A stretch of DNA of 64,000 nt from Bacillota bacterium (GCA_023397655.1 JAEWTW010000047.1:62001-126000), one strand, 5' to 3'. Shown: positions 43,042-52,512, counted from the stretch's first letter. Notes: generated from the letters alone by a model not told the origin. Program-made: numbers and translations.

Positions 43042-43075
43042 AAAAGCCGCCTGGTGATTTACCAAGGTGGCTTTT
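43042..43075. terminator. Terminator of the LCP gene
   Basis: Stem AAAAGCCGCCTGG (43042-43054) with CCAAGGTGGCTTTT (43062-43075) and a T-rich tract on the minus strand. It lies between the LCP gene and the GNAT-like gene. Confidence 0.75.
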
Positions 43076-43088
43076 GTCTTTGTATGCG

Positions 43089-44921
43089 TTACGCTACCGG
43101 GGTTTCCGAGATTTCGGGAGTCGGTGTGGGCGGAGCGGGTGTAGGGGTTGCCGGAACGGGCGATGGCGTGGGCGCGGGGGCAAGGCGCGCCGCGACAGCG
43201 GCTTTCAACGCGGCCAGCCATGAGTTGAATTCCGCGGTACCGGTGGTGATGGGTTCGATGGTGGGGCCGACGTCCTGTGGCTGTTTGACAGCGGCCAATG
43301 CGCTCAGTGCCGATATCCGGCTGTCCAGTTCAGTCAGCTCCGCCTTGGTCAGATGAACGGCGTTGGCATTGCGCCATGTCGAGGCGGCTGCCACCGCATT
43401 ATTGGCAGCGGAAACGGCAGCCCGTTTCTGCGCGGCCAAAGCCTGCAGCGTTTCCACGTCGTCCACATCGCTGACCTTAATAGAAACTCCAAACAGCTGC
43501 TTGATCAGGCTGCGCTTCTCATGCTGCGCAACACCCCAAAAGCTGGTTCCGTCGATGTTGAGGAAGTCGCCCGGCAGCGTGTAACGCTCGATGCCCGCCG
43601 GGTCCACGTTCAGCGCGAAGGCTGCGAGCGACGAAATCTGCTTAAGGCTGAGGTCGGTATAGATGTTGCCGGTGATCGCGGAATAGATAGCGGGAATGTC
43701 TTTGATCTGCCCGGAGTTTTTGACCTCGTTGAATATCGCCATAATCATGCGCTGCTGCCTGTCCACGCGTGCGATATCGCTGGAGCCGTGACGCTGGCGG
43801 CAGTAGTCCAGCACCTGCTGTCCGTCGAGGTGCTGCAGCCCCTTTTCGATGGTGCGGCCGTTCATGTTCACCTTGATGTCCACGTCATAATCCAAGCCGC
43901 CGATGGCGTTGACCACCTCTTTGACAACGGTCATATCAAAGCACACATAGTGATTGACCGGTATGCCGCCGAGCGTCATCGATACGGTTTTCATCGAGTA
44001 GTCAAAGCCGTTCTTTTTATATCCGCCGCCTGCCGCGAACGCCGAATTGATTTTATCGTATTCGTTTTTATTATATATCGGCACAAAGCTGTCGCGCGGG
44101 AGTGAGAGCATGAAAACGTCGCCCGATGCGAAGTCGATGGACATCAGTATCATCGTGTCAGTCCTAAATGTGCCCCAGTTAGCACGCTCCAGGCTTTCGT
44201 CGATGCCCAGCACGAGTATGTTCACGCGATCCTTCATAAAGTCGAGATCGGCCTGTGAAAGCAGCAGATCGTACGGATTCATCGTGGGTGTCGGGGCGGC
44301 TGTGGCGCTGGCCTGGGCGGCATGTGTGGCTGACGGCTGGGGCGCGGGCGTTTCCGGCGGACGCGTCAGTGCCACTTCGGTGTCTGAGAATGCTGCGGAG
44401 TTGTCAAGGAATATGCCATATGCCAGATCTCCCGCGTATATGAGCCCTGCGAGCAGCGCCGCCAGCAGCACATACTTGACGATCTGCAGCGGTACATAGC
44501 TTTTTTTGGCACGCCTTTGCAGACGTCTTTGATGCCGCTGTTCTTGCTTGCGGACTTTTTTATCACCAGAGGAAAGCTTTTCGTAAGCTTGTTTTTCTGC
44601 TTCCCGCATAGCTTTTGCTTCGTTGGCTGCCTGTCGCTTACTGATGCGTTCTTCTTCCAGAAAAGCTTGCCGCTCCTCGGAGGTCATCGAAAAGAGCTCG
44701 GCTTTTCGCGCCTGTCTTTGCTCGAAGGCTCGTTGCCTGGCTTCATCGTTGCGTTTGCGTATCTGCAGTATCTGATGTCTGTCGCGCTCGCGGCGCTGGC
44801 TGGCTGAAATCTTTGAGGTCACACCGCTCACCTGAATGCTGTCCGCCGGGGCGCTGTCCGTTTTATTGCCGTCCGCTGTACTTTTTATATGTGCGAAAAA
44901 ATCGCCGCTGTCATTTTTCAT
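43089..44921 (-). CDS. LytR-CpsA-Psr (LCP) family cell-wall glycopolymer ligase
   Basis: 610 residues. A long, basic and acidic cytoplasmic N terminus (about 1-140, probable coiled coil) precedes one transmembrane helix (about 143-165). The extracytoplasmic LCP domain (about 215-400) contains FRTDTMILMSID, LSLPRDSFV and DYCRQRHGSSDIARVDRQQRM, with the Arg/Asp residues that bind the polyprenyl pyrophosphate. A tail rich in Ala, Pro and Thr (APTPSPVPATPTP) ends the protein. LCP enzymes attach teichoic acids or other glycopolymers to peptidoglycan. AAAGGAG precedes the ATG. It follows mreCD in the same direction; the unusual length comes from both extensions. Confidence 0.93.
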   Translation of the reverse strand: MKNDSGDFFAHIKSTADGNKTDSAPADSIQVSGVTSKISASQRRERDRHQILQIRKRNDEARQRAFEQRQARKAELFSMTSEERQAFLEEERISKRQAANEAKAMREAEKQAYEKLSSGDKKVRKQEQRHQRRLQRRAKKSYVPLQIVKYVLLAALLAGLIYAGDLAYGIFLDNSAAFSDTEVALTRPPETPAPQPSATHAAQASATAAPTPTMNPYDLLLSQADLDFMKDRVNILVLGIDESLERANWGTFRTDTMILMSIDFASGDVFMLSLPRDSFVPIYNKNEYDKINSAFAAGGGYKKNGFDYSMKTVSMTLGGIPVNHYVCFDMTVVKEVVNAIGGLDYDVDIKVNMNGRTIEKGLQHLDGQQVLDYCRQRHGSSDIARVDRQQRMIMAIFNEVKNSGQIKDIPAIYSAITGNIYTDLSLKQISSLAAFALNVDPAGIERYTLPGDFLNIDGTSFWGVAQHEKRSLIKQLFGVSIKVSDVDDVETLQALAAQKRAAVSAANNAVAAASTWRNANAVHLTKAELTELDSRISALSALAAVKQPQDVGPTIEPITTGTAEFNSWLAALKAAVAARLAPAPTPSPVPATPTPAPPTPTPEISETPVA

Positions 44922-45017
44922 TGTGCGGGGCTCCTTTAATGCAGCAAGTGCATTTATATGCGAACATTATAACATTTGAAAAGAGAACAATCCAAGAAGG
45001 TAACAAAATATTTACAA

Positions 45018-45542
45018 TTAGAGCAGCTTTTTGAGGTCTTCCATGCCTTTGGGACGAATGGAGCCAGACTGGTACAGGCGTTTGAATATCAGATGGATGA
45101 GCAGCATAAACAGGGCGGTAGCCAGCATCTCTGGCAGTATATAGCGCACGAACCGGTGACTGAGCGAAAAATTGAGGCCCACCATGTACGCCAGCAGTGC
45201 GGCCACCATTTCCTTAATAAAGAACGCGCCTGCTGCGAACGCTTCGGGAAGCAGTATCGGATCGATATAACGTATACGGCTGCTGACGAAATACAGACCC
45301 ATGCCCACCAGGAAATAGGGAAGCGTGTAAAAGCCGATGACACCACTGAACATAATGTCAAGCGGAAGGCCGCAGATAAGGCCGACAGCGGCTGCTGTCA
45401 GGCTCTTCTCCAGAGCAGCGAAGGATGCCATCGTACAGATGATGATGTCCGGCGCGATGCCCATTATATTGATGTTGGGGAATACCGCACCGGTGAATAT
45501 GAGATTGATCACGACCGTGAGCGCGAGAAAAAGGTACCTCAT
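45018..45542 (-). CDS. mreD: Rod shape-determining protein MreD
   Basis: A 174-residue integral membrane protein with five hydrophobic segments, MreD-like in its start (MRYLFLALTVVINLIFTG) and GLICGLPLDIMFSGVIG middle. It is part of the elongasome that guides side-wall peptidoglycan synthesis. Its start overlaps the mreC stop by 4 nt. The LCP gene follows after about 100 nt. Confidence 0.92.
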   Translation of the reverse strand: MRYLFLALTVVINLIFTGAVFPNINIMGIAPDIIICTMASFAALEKSLTAAAVGLICGLPLDIMFSGVIGFYTLPYFLVGMGLYFVSSRIRYIDPILLPEAFAAGAFFIKEMVAALLAYMVGLNFSLSHRFVRYILPEMLATALFMLLIHLIFKRLYQSGSIRPKGMEDLKKLL

Positions 45543-46393
45543 TTGAGAGCCTCTTCAATATCAACGAGCTTGGTGGTGATGATCATGACCTCTTCCAGAT
45601 GCTCAAAGTCAACCCAGGGGGTCACCACAGCCTGATTGCGCATGCCATCCTTGCTGGGGCGCACTTCGGTAACCTCCCCGATGCGGATGCCTTTGGGGAA
45701 TATGCCGGCCAGGCCCGAACTTATAACGGTGTCGCCCGGCATCAGGTCGGCATCAAGCGGCAGGTTGCCCATCTCCAGCTGCGCGTCTTCATCTCCGGAA
45801 CCGGTAAGGCCGGTGAGTATGCCGTAGTCGCGTGTGCGCTCCACGATACCGGAAACGCCGCTGGATGAATCGATGATGGCCATCACACGGCTGAAACCCG
45901 CGCCGACGTCCACCACGCGGCCCACCAGTCCGTCGCCGTTGACGACGGGCATGTTGACTTTGATGCCCTGTGCCAGCCCGGCGTCGATGATGAATATATT
46001 GAACCAGTGTCCGGGGGCATCGCTGCCGATCACCCGTGCCGTGACGTGCTCCAGTTCCTGTGTACCGGAGGTAAAGTTGAGCATTGCGCTTAAGCGGTCG
46101 TTCTCCGCCTTGATTTCGTTATAATCGGCCAGCTGACCTTCCAGCTCGGCCACACGAGCCCTGAGCTCCAAGTTTTCCGTCTGCAGATCGCTCCCTGCGA
46201 ACATGCGCTCAAAAAAACCGCCGATGGCTTCCGTCGCGGAATAGAGCGCACGCTGTATGGGGGAGAATACGCTTCCGATGAAGCTCTCCGTACCGGACAT
46301 GTTGTTTTCACCCGCCGTGATGATCAGCACGACGAGAAGTATGATGACCATGATGATGGTGATCATCAATGGGCGGTTGCGCCAAAACTGCAT
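45539..46393 (-). CDS. mreC: Rod shape-determining protein MreC
   Basis: 284 residues. A transmembrane helix at about 10-30, a coiled coil at about 65-105 (LELRARVAELEGQLADYNEI) and a beta-rich periplasm-type domain (MPVVNGDGLVGRVVDVG, then GDTVISSGLAGIFPKGIRIG) are diagnostic. It scaffolds the elongasome with MreD. AGGAGAAAGC lies before the ATG. mreB, normally directly upstream, is not here: the next gene upstream on this strand is an ABC permease ending beyond its own terminator. Confidence 0.95.
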   Translation of the reverse strand: MQFWRNRPLMITIIMVIILLVVLIITAGENNMSGTESFIGSVFSPIQRALYSATEAIGGFFERMFAGSDLQTENLELRARVAELEGQLADYNEIKAENDRLSAMLNFTSGTQELEHVTARVIGSDAPGHWFNIFIIDAGLAQGIKVNMPVVNGDGLVGRVVDVGAGFSRVMAIIDSSSGVSGIVERTRDYGILTGLTGSGDEDAQLEMGNLPLDADLMPGDTVISSGLAGIFPKGIRIGEVTEVRPSKDGMRNQAVVTPWVDFEHLEEVMIITTKLVDIEEALK

Positions 46394-46499
46394 GCTTTCT
46401 CCTTAAACGGCTCAACGGCCGCGCAGGCGTATTATAACATAAAAAAGGAAGATGTAAAACACGTGCCAGCCATGTTTACATTTCATCCATAAAAGGCTG

Positions 46500-46536
46500 A
46501 AAAAAGGCCCCTCTGATTGCAAGACTCAGAGGGGCC
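46500..46536 (-). terminator. Terminator of the Bce-like operon
   Basis: An 11-bp perfect stem GGCCCCTCTGA/TCAGAGGGGCC (46506-46516 with 46526-46536), followed on the minus strand by six T. Confidence 0.93.
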
Positions 46537-46547
46537 GGAAACGCTGC

Positions 46548-49199
46548 TTATATGTTTTCTTCTTTCAAAGCGTCTATGATATTCTCCTTCTTAATGCGGT
46601 GTGTGGCATACATCATCGTTGAAAACACGATTACGAGTATCATCAGCACACCGAAGCCGTAGCTGACCCAGGGCAGCGTGAAGCCGGATGAGAGCACTGA
46701 GAGCTGCAGGCGGTAGAGCACCCAAGCGATGAACACGCTGATAGGCAGGCCCCACAGCAGCCCTTTGAGGCCGTAGAATATGCTTTCGAAGCGCACCATA
46801 CGGTTGAAGCTGCCCGGCGTCATGCCCACAGAGCGCAGCATGGCAAACTCGCGGCGGCGCAGCGCAATGCTGGTGGATACCGTGTTGAATATGTTCGCGA
46901 TGCAGATGAGACTGATCAGCGTGATGAAGCCGTAGACGAACACCCCAAGGAATGTGGACAGGCTCTGCTCGGCGCGCGCCGCGCTGTGAATGTTGTAGAT
47001 GTAGTAGCCCTTCTGCACGCGTTCGTTCAGTCCGGTCAGGCCTTTCTCCAGCAGCACGTCGTCGTCCGTCGTCATGAAATCTGAATAGCCGATATAGTTC
47101 CGGACATCGTCCGCGCTTAAATTCTGACTGAAGACATTGAATACAGATGTACTCACCACAAAGGACGGTGAATAGAAGCCTTGTGTCAGCAGACCCATCG
47201 GGCGTTCATCCGTTACGGCACCCACATTGAGTTCAAACGTTTCGGGTGTCTCAGGTTGAGGGGAATCTTCCGGTATATTGCCCACGGTAAAAGTAAAGCT
47301 GTCGCCCGGGCGCACATTCAGTATATCGCCCGAGGCTTTTTTCATCCCACCGTCTTCGGCATGGATGTAGTCCTGCCCGTGGTTGATAAGTATCGCTTGC
47401 GGGTGCTGCGGGTCGGTATAATAGGCTGAATCCACACCGGCAGCTTTTGCGTATTCCATAAAGCTGTTGTCGTCCAGACACAAGATACGCACTGTAAAGT
47501 TACCGCCCTCAGGAAACATGGCAAACGGTTTGGCGTATTCGGACAGTTGGTCTGCGCTGACGGGTATATAGCCTACCAGGTCAGCGGTGCGGGTGTAGCC
47601 TGTGATGCCGTCCAGCGCCTGAACCTGCTGGCTGAGGTTGTCGCGTTCGGCATCGCTCATGTGCTGATAGTTGACACTGATATCATAATTGGTGCCGTAA
47701 TTGGTTGCACCGGAGATAAACGTCGTCATCTGAGCATAGGTGGACACCGTCAGGAACAGCACCAGACTGATGACCAGAGAAATCACAGTAGAGCGGTATT
47801 TACGCCGGTTGCGCTTAAGGTTCTTCAGCGCCACTTCAGCCTCAAAACCAAACAGCGCGCGTGTCAGTTTGGAAGTCTTTACAGCACGCCGGGTCAGCCG
47901 GATGTCGCCCGTCTGGCGGATGGCGTCGATGGGCGTAATGCGCGATGCACGCCTTGCCGGTATCCATACGGAGATGAATATCGTCGCTGCAGACAGCGCA
48001 GCATCAGCGATCAGCGCTAAAGGCACAACCACAAGGGACATGGTCAGGCCTTCCGATACGTTGAAGAAATTCGCCAGCAGCGGCTGTATCGCGGCAAGCG
48101 TGATGCCCATGCCGCCAAGGCCCGCGAGTATGCCGATCGGAACACCGATGGCACCAATGAACAGCCCTTCAAAATAGACGCTGGTGCGTTTCTGGCGTTT
48201 GGTAGCCCCCACGCTGGACAGCAGACCCAGCTGACGCGTGCGCTCGGTGACGGATATCGCAAACGCGTTGTAGATGAGGGATATGGAAGCGGCCATAATG
48301 ATGATGATAATTACCGCGGCAAAGCCCATCAAAAAGTCATAGACATTGTCGTCCCTAACAATACCGCTGTAGCGCAGAAGGTCATTGTTAAACTGCACAT
48401 TATCTGCGGTGACGCCCGCGCTCTCAGCCAGTGTGGGTACCGATGCAAACATGCTGCGATCGGGGTGAGACAGAGTCATATATACGTTGACGGTATCTTT
48501 TGACGTAAGCTCCGAAGTATCGATGTATCCCAGCACGCCGAAGCCCGCGCTCCAGCTGAGCTCAAACGAGGGCGCTTTCATGGTGCCGACGACGGTGAAT
48601 GTCATCTCGTGCTCAGGCTGGAACACCTCGGTATTGGCTTTGGTGCCATCCTCGCTGGTTTCGTAATAGTAAAACGAATTGTCCTCAAGCTGCGAGCCGT
48701 CCGGGGCGTAACGGTGACCTAAACTGAGCGTCATCTTATCGCCAATGCTGTATGAAGTGTCCGACCCACGGGCAAGGTTTTCTGAAACGATCACCTCGCC
48801 GCTGCTTTGCGGCAGGCGCCCGGAGGACAGCTTGACGGACATCTGATCAAAGCCCGGCGTGTTGTACTGCTGAACGATTAAATATGGCTTCGCGTTGGTG
48901 TCGGAGGTGTCGTCTTCATTAATCAGCGCACATCCGAGCTCGCGGTTGTATATGGCAGCATCCGGTATGTCGCTCTGCTTGATTGCTCCCAGACTGTCCG
49001 CAGGAACGTTATGGATCACCGCCTGCCAGTTACCTTGATCAGCAATGACGCTGCGCTGCAAAAGGCTGAGGAATGAAGCGAAAAAAGTGGTGACCGCGGT
49101 GATCATCGCGGCGGATATGATGACGCCGATAATGGTGACAGCCGTCCGCTTCTTGTTGCGGGACAGGCTGCGCAGCGTAAAGCTTTTCATCACGTTCAT
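46548..49199 (-). CDS. FtsX-like ABC transporter permease (large)
   Basis: 883 residues with two FtsX-type modules. An N-terminal helix (about 20-42) and a large extracytoplasmic domain (to about 285) are followed by three helices (about 290-400). A second set has a helix near 465-485, another extracytoplasmic domain (about 490-755) and three helices at the end. Such permeases work with LolD/BceA-type ATPases in antimicrobial-peptide resistance, lipid extraction or signalling to a linked kinase. The start overlaps the ATPase stop by 4 nt. A strong terminator follows. It is last in the operon. Confidence 0.93.
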   Translation of the reverse strand: MNVMKSFTLRSLSRNKKRTAVTIIGVIISAAMITAVTTFFASFLSLLQRSVIADQGNWQAVIHNVPADSLGAIKQSDIPDAAIYNRELGCALINEDDTSDTNAKPYLIVQQYNTPGFDQMSVKLSSGRLPQSSGEVIVSENLARGSDTSYSIGDKMTLSLGHRYAPDGSQLEDNSFYYYETSEDGTKANTEVFQPEHEMTFTVVGTMKAPSFELSWSAGFGVLGYIDTSELTSKDTVNVYMTLSHPDRSMFASVPTLAESAGVTADNVQFNNDLLRYSGIVRDDNVYDFLMGFAAVIIIIIMAASISLIYNAFAISVTERTRQLGLLSSVGATKRQKRTSVYFEGLFIGAIGVPIGILAGLGGMGITLAAIQPLLANFFNVSEGLTMSLVVVPLALIADAALSAATIFISVWIPARRASRITPIDAIRQTGDIRLTRRAVKTSKLTRALFGFEAEVALKNLKRNRRKYRSTVISLVISLVLFLTVSTYAQMTTFISGATNYGTNYDISVNYQHMSDAERDNLSQQVQALDGITGYTRTADLVGYIPVSADQLSEYAKPFAMFPEGGNFTVRILCLDDNSFMEYAKAAGVDSAYYTDPQHPQAILINHGQDYIHAEDGGMKKASGDILNVRPGDSFTFTVGNIPEDSPQPETPETFELNVGAVTDERPMGLLTQGFYSPSFVVSTSVFNVFSQNLSADDVRNYIGYSDFMTTDDDVLLEKGLTGLNERVQKGYYIYNIHSAARAEQSLSTFLGVFVYGFITLISLICIANIFNTVSTSIALRRREFAMLRSVGMTPGSFNRMVRFESIFYGLKGLLWGLPISVFIAWVLYRLQLSVLSSGFTLPWVSYGFGVLMILVIVFSTMMYATHRIKKENIIDALKEENI

Positions 49200-49879
49200 T
49201 TGCGCGTCACCTCGTCCCGGGTGATGCGCCCGTCTTCCAGACTGATGATGCGGCTTGCCTGCAGCGCGATGTTCATATCATGCGTGATCAGTATCAGCGT
49301 CTGGTTGTATTTCTGATTGGAATGCCGCAGCAGCGAGATGATATCCGCGCTGTTCTTGCTGTCCAGATTGCCGGTCGGTTCGTCCGCCAGCACCAGAGCC
49401 GGGCTGTTGACCAGCGCACGCCCGATGGAAACGCGCTGCTGCTGACCGCCCGACAGTTGGTTGGGAAGGTGTTTTTTGCGGTCTTCCAGCCCCAGCAGCG
49501 CGAATACGCTGTTGATTTGAGTTCTATCCGGCTTGCGTCCGTCCAGTAGCAACGGGAGCGTAATGTTTTCCTCCACGTCAAGTACAGGGATCAGGTTGTA
49601 AAACTGATAGATCAGGCCCACCTGACGCCGGCGAAACACGGCAAGGTTGGTTTCGTTCAATGCGTAGATGTCGGTGTTGTCCACGAATACCTTTCCGGAG
49701 GTAGGGCGGTCCACACCGCCCAAGATGTGCAGCAGCGTCGATTTGCCCGAACCGGACGATCCGACGATGGCGACGAACTCGCCCTTTTCAACGGAAAAAC
49801 TGACGCCGTCCAGTGCGCGCACCGCAGCTTCGCCCGATCCGTAAACTTTTGTGAGATTATCAACTCTTAATATTTCCAT
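49196..49879 (-). CDS. ABC transporter ATP-binding protein (LolD/BceA-like)
   Basis: 227 residues. Walker A is GSSGSGKST, the Q-loop lies in LIYQFYNLIPVL, the signature is LSGGQQQRVSIGRALV and Walker B is LVLADEPTGNLD, with the switch His in LITHD. These features are typical of MacB/LolD/BceA ATPases that drive FtsX-like permeases mechanically, without transport through the membrane. AAGGAGC stands before the ATG. About 50 nt upstream lie phased GTGAC repeats that may bind the response regulator encoded at 51673-52368. Confidence 0.96.
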   Translation of the reverse strand: MEILRVDNLTKVYGSGEAAVRALDGVSFSVEKGEFVAIVGSSGSGKSTLLHILGGVDRPTSGKVFVDNTDIYALNETNLAVFRRRQVGLIYQFYNLIPVLDVEENITLPLLLDGRKPDRTQINSVFALLGLEDRKKHLPNQLSGGQQQRVSIGRALVNSPALVLADEPTGNLDSKNSADIISLLRHSNQKYNQTLILITHDMNIALQASRIISLEDGRITRDEVTRK

Positions 49880-49925
49880 AAACGGCTCCTTAAAAACTTT
49901 TATGCTGCCATGATAAACCGTGTAC

Positions 49926-49964
49926 GTGACAACACGGTGACAGCAAAAGTGACGATTTTGTCAC
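49926..49964. promoter_or_regulatory. Phased GTGAC repeats upstream of the ABC genes (candidate response-regulator site)
   Basis: GTGACA at 49926-49931 and 49937-49942 and GTGAC at 49949-49953 recur every 11-12 bp, and an inverted GTCAC lies at 49960-49964. Direct repeats one helical turn apart are the usual shape of OmpR-family operators. They lie 47-85 bp before the ATPase start codon. Confidence 0.55.
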
Positions 49965-50013
49965 GTGGCATTCCGGCCGTGTCAGGAGCCAAAAAAAGTC
50001 GTAGCGATATTGA

Positions 50014-50679
50014 TTATGTCTCTTTTACGAATCTGTCAATCAGCAGTACGGCGATTTCGTTGCTGTGTACGATATAACTGCTGTGCGTCGCGCCGTGAAT
50101 GACCAAAAGTTCACTGTTCGGAATGGCTTCATGGATCATCTGCGAGTGTGCGGCGGATATCATGTCCCGGCTGCCTGCCGTGAGCAGCGTGGGTGTGGTT
50201 ATGGTTCGCAGCTCGGCCGGTGTGATGTGCGGCTCGGTGAGCATCAGCTTCATCTGCGGCGAACGGGACAGCGCATATATCACACGGAAGAGCAACATCC
50301 AATGCCGCTTCACGCCGAAAGGCTCCGCATTGGCGCCGCTGGCGACCAGCTGCGACAGCAGGCCGGGATGCCGGATAGTAAGCAGCAGCCCCACGATGCC
50401 GCCGTCGCTGAAGCCGAACAGCAACGGTTTTTTGATGTCCAGCTGCGTGATGAAACGGTAAATATCCTCTGCCATGTCGTTGTAATGGTATTCCGAAACG
50501 GGGGAGCTTTGGCCGTGGCCGCGCGTGTCCACCGCATAGACGGTGAAATGCTCACGGAGGTCGCGGATGGCTTCGTCAAATATGTGATGCGTCTCGCCGT
50601 TGCCATGCAGCATGATCATCGGCTGCCCATCGCCGGTGACTTCGTAATACAGCCGGGTGTCGCCTGATTCAAAGTACAT
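50014..50679 (-). CDS. Alpha/beta hydrolase
   Basis: A 221-residue serine hydrolase. The oxyanion HGNGETHH is near residue 25, the nucleophile elbow GFSDGG contains the catalytic Ser, the Asp candidate is in TAGSRDMIS, and the His is in HGATHSSYI. It is shorter than many relatives, with a reduced lid. AGGAGGTC precedes the ATG. It begins 17 nt after the kinase gene, so it is co-transcribed with the two-component system. An esterase or antibiotic-inactivating role is conceivable from context; no substrate can be read from sequence. Confidence 0.92.
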   Translation of the reverse strand: MYFESGDTRLYYEVTGDGQPMIMLHGNGETHHIFDEAIRDLREHFTVYAVDTRGHGQSSPVSEYHYNDMAEDIYRFITQLDIKKPLLFGFSDGGIVGLLLTIRHPGLLSQLVASGANAEPFGVKRHWMLLFRVIYALSRSPQMKLMLTEPHITPAELRTITTPTLLTAGSRDMISAAHSQMIHEAIPNSELLVIHGATHSSYIVHSNEIAVLLIDRFVKET

Positions 50680-50696
50680 AGCATGACCTCCTAAAG

Positions 50697-51686
50697 TTAT
50701 TTGGGAAATCGGACTGTGAATGCGCTGCCGCCCGCCGCAGAAACGCCCGCGTCGATAGAGCCGTCCTGTTCCTGTACAATGGTGGCGGCCATTGCGAGAC
50801 CGATGCCCACGCTGTCGTCCGCCGCGTTCCGGCCGCGGTAGAAACGGGTGAATATGTGCGGCAGGTCTTCCGGGGAGATGCCGGGCCCGCTGTCTTCTAT
50901 GCGAATCTGCGCGAACAGCGGGTTTTCGGTGCAGGCAATTTGAATGCTGCCTCCTTCCGGTGTGTGCTCAATGCAGTTCTTGACGATATTCAATAAAGCT
51001 TCGGCAGTCCAGTTTTCGTCACAGTCCACCAAAACGCTGTTGCCCTGAACGCGCAGTGTGATGTTCTTCAGCTCAGCGGGAATGCGTAGCGGCGTGAGCG
51101 CCTTGTCCAGCAGGCGCTGTGCGGGTATGGGCTCTCGCTTGAACGCAACGGCGCGGGCATCCAGCCGGGACAGCTTCAGCAGCGCGGACACCAGCCACGA
51201 CAGGCGTTCCAGCTGAGCGCGGATGCGGTCGGTGAAGGTGAGCCGCCTGTCGTCCGGGAGGTCGGGCGTCAGCAGCAGATCTGTCATCACGAACATGGAG
51301 GTAACGGGTGTTTTAAGCTGGTGAGAGATGTCGGACAGCGCGTTCTGCAACGCCGCTTTGTCCCGCTCCAGCTGCTCGCTGCGTTCACGCAGCATCACCG
51401 TCACCTTGTATATCTCCGATTTGAGTATGGACAGCTCGCCTTCAGTGTTGTCCCGCACATCCAGCGCGTAGTCACCGCTGTTGATCCGCTTCAGATAGGC
51501 GTTAAGCTTTTCTATGTTTCTGTAACGCCGCCGCGTGAACAGCAGTGCGGCAACGCTGACGCATAGTACGGATATACCGCAGGTGATACCGGCGGCAACT
51601 GAGACAAGAAAAGCTGCTGCCGTAGCCACACAGAAAATTGCCAGCAGCATGTACAGTAGCTGTTTATACTCCCTATTGCGCAGCAT
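50697..51686 (-). CDS. Sensor histidine kinase, HisKA type
   Basis: About 329 residues. Two close N-terminal helices (about 10-28 and 32-50) are followed by a HAMP-like linker and the HisKA box LSDISHQLKTPVTSM with the phospho-His. The HATPase domain shows N-box ALLNIVKNCIEHTPEG and EDSGPGISPEDLPHIFTRFYRG. The very short loop between helices suits an intramembrane-sensing or Bce-type kinase. The ATG at 51686 has AGGTGA 5 nt upstream and overlaps the regulator stop; a GTG at 51695 is also open. Confidence 0.94.
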   Translation of the reverse strand: MLRNREYKQLLYMLLAIFCVATAAAFLVSVAAGITCGISVLCVSVAALLFTRRRYRNIEKLNAYLKRINSGDYALDVRDNTEGELSILKSEIYKVTVMLRERSEQLERDKAALQNALSDISHQLKTPVTSMFVMTDLLLTPDLPDDRRLTFTDRIRAQLERLSWLVSALLKLSRLDARAVAFKREPIPAQRLLDKALTPLRIPAELKNITLRVQGNSVLVDCDENWTAEALLNIVKNCIEHTPEGGSIQIACTENPLFAQIRIEDSGPGISPEDLPHIFTRFYRGRNAADDSVGIGLAMAATIVQEQDGSIDAGVSAAGGSAFTVRFPK

Positions 51687-52368
51687 GGCTGTCACCTGCC
51701 CGGTATCCGAGGCCGCGCACCGTGTGGATCAGCACCGGATTGTTGGGGTCGTCCTCTATCTTCTCGCGCAGCCGCCGTACGTAGACAGACAGCGTATTGT
51801 CGCTCACGAACTCGCCCGCAATATCCCATATGCCCTCCAGCAGCTGCGTACGGGTCAGTGTCTGGCCGGGGTGGGCGGCGAACGTCAGCAGCAGCCGGTA
51901 TTCCAGCGCGGTCAGCAGCAGTTCCTCACCATTTCGAGTGACGCGGGCCTGCCGTGTGTTGATGGTGAGACGGCCCAGCCGCAGCTCATCCTTGGACTCG
52001 TCCGTTTTTTCGGCCCGGCGCAGCGCGCCCCGTATGCGGGACATCAGCTCGCGTACGCGAAACGGTTTGGTGACGTAGTCGTCCGCGCCCATATCCAGCC
52101 CCATCACCACGTTCACCTCTTCGTCCCTCGCGGTCAGGAAAACCACGGGCGTATCGCTGCCGGAGCGGATGAGGCGGCAGATGTCGTAGCCGCTGCCGTC
52201 CGGCAGAGACAAATCAAGCAGCGCCAGATCAAACGCCTGCTCACGCACGGCTTTCTCCGCGTCCTTGACGTTATAGCAGCAGATGACGCCATAGCCCTCC
52301 TGCTGCAGCGAGTATTCCAGTCCCATCACGATCGTTTTATCGTCTTCAACGAGCAGTATCGTTTTCAT
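51673..52368 (-). CDS. OmpR/PhoB-family response regulator
   Basis: 231 residues. The receiver domain has LLVEDDKTIV, phospho-acceptor Asp in LALLDLSLPDGSG and Lys in DDYVTKPF. The C-terminal winged helix contains LTALEYRLLLTFA and VYVRRLREKI. The start at 52368 has AGGTGAT just upstream; a long upstream extension in the same frame (to 52683) covers the divergent promoter and is not real. It is the first gene of a five-gene operon: regulator, kinase, hydrolase, ATPase, permease. Confidence 0.95.
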   Translation of the reverse strand: MKTILLVEDDKTIVMGLEYSLQQEGYGVICCYNVKDAEKAVREQAFDLALLDLSLPDGSGYDICRLIRSGSDTPVVFLTARDEEVNVVMGLDMGADDYVTKPFRVRELMSRIRGALRRAEKTDESKDELRLGRLTINTRQARVTRNGEELLLTALEYRLLLTFAAHPGQTLTRTQLLEGIWDIAGEFVSDNTLSVYVRRLREKIEDDPNNPVLIHTVRGLGYRAGDSHAAQ

Positions 52369-52411
52369 ATCATCACCTGCCCATATTATAACGCAGCTGC
52401 TCAACATTTGC

Positions 52412-52427
52412 ATGACGGAATTGTCAT
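52412..52427. promoter_or_regulatory. Dyad upstream of the response regulator (candidate autoregulation site)
   Basis: ATGAC-N6-GTCAT lies about 45 bp before the regulator start, near the position expected for a -35 box of a minus-strand TATAAT at 52390-52385. Half-sites resemble the GTGAC repeats before the ABC genes. Confidence 0.4.
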
Positions 52428-52512
52428 AAACAGGGCTCACCTGATTCGGTTTCATATATACTTCGGCAAATGCCGTATTTTTGTATGATAAATATTTCTT
52501 ATGCCAAATGAG

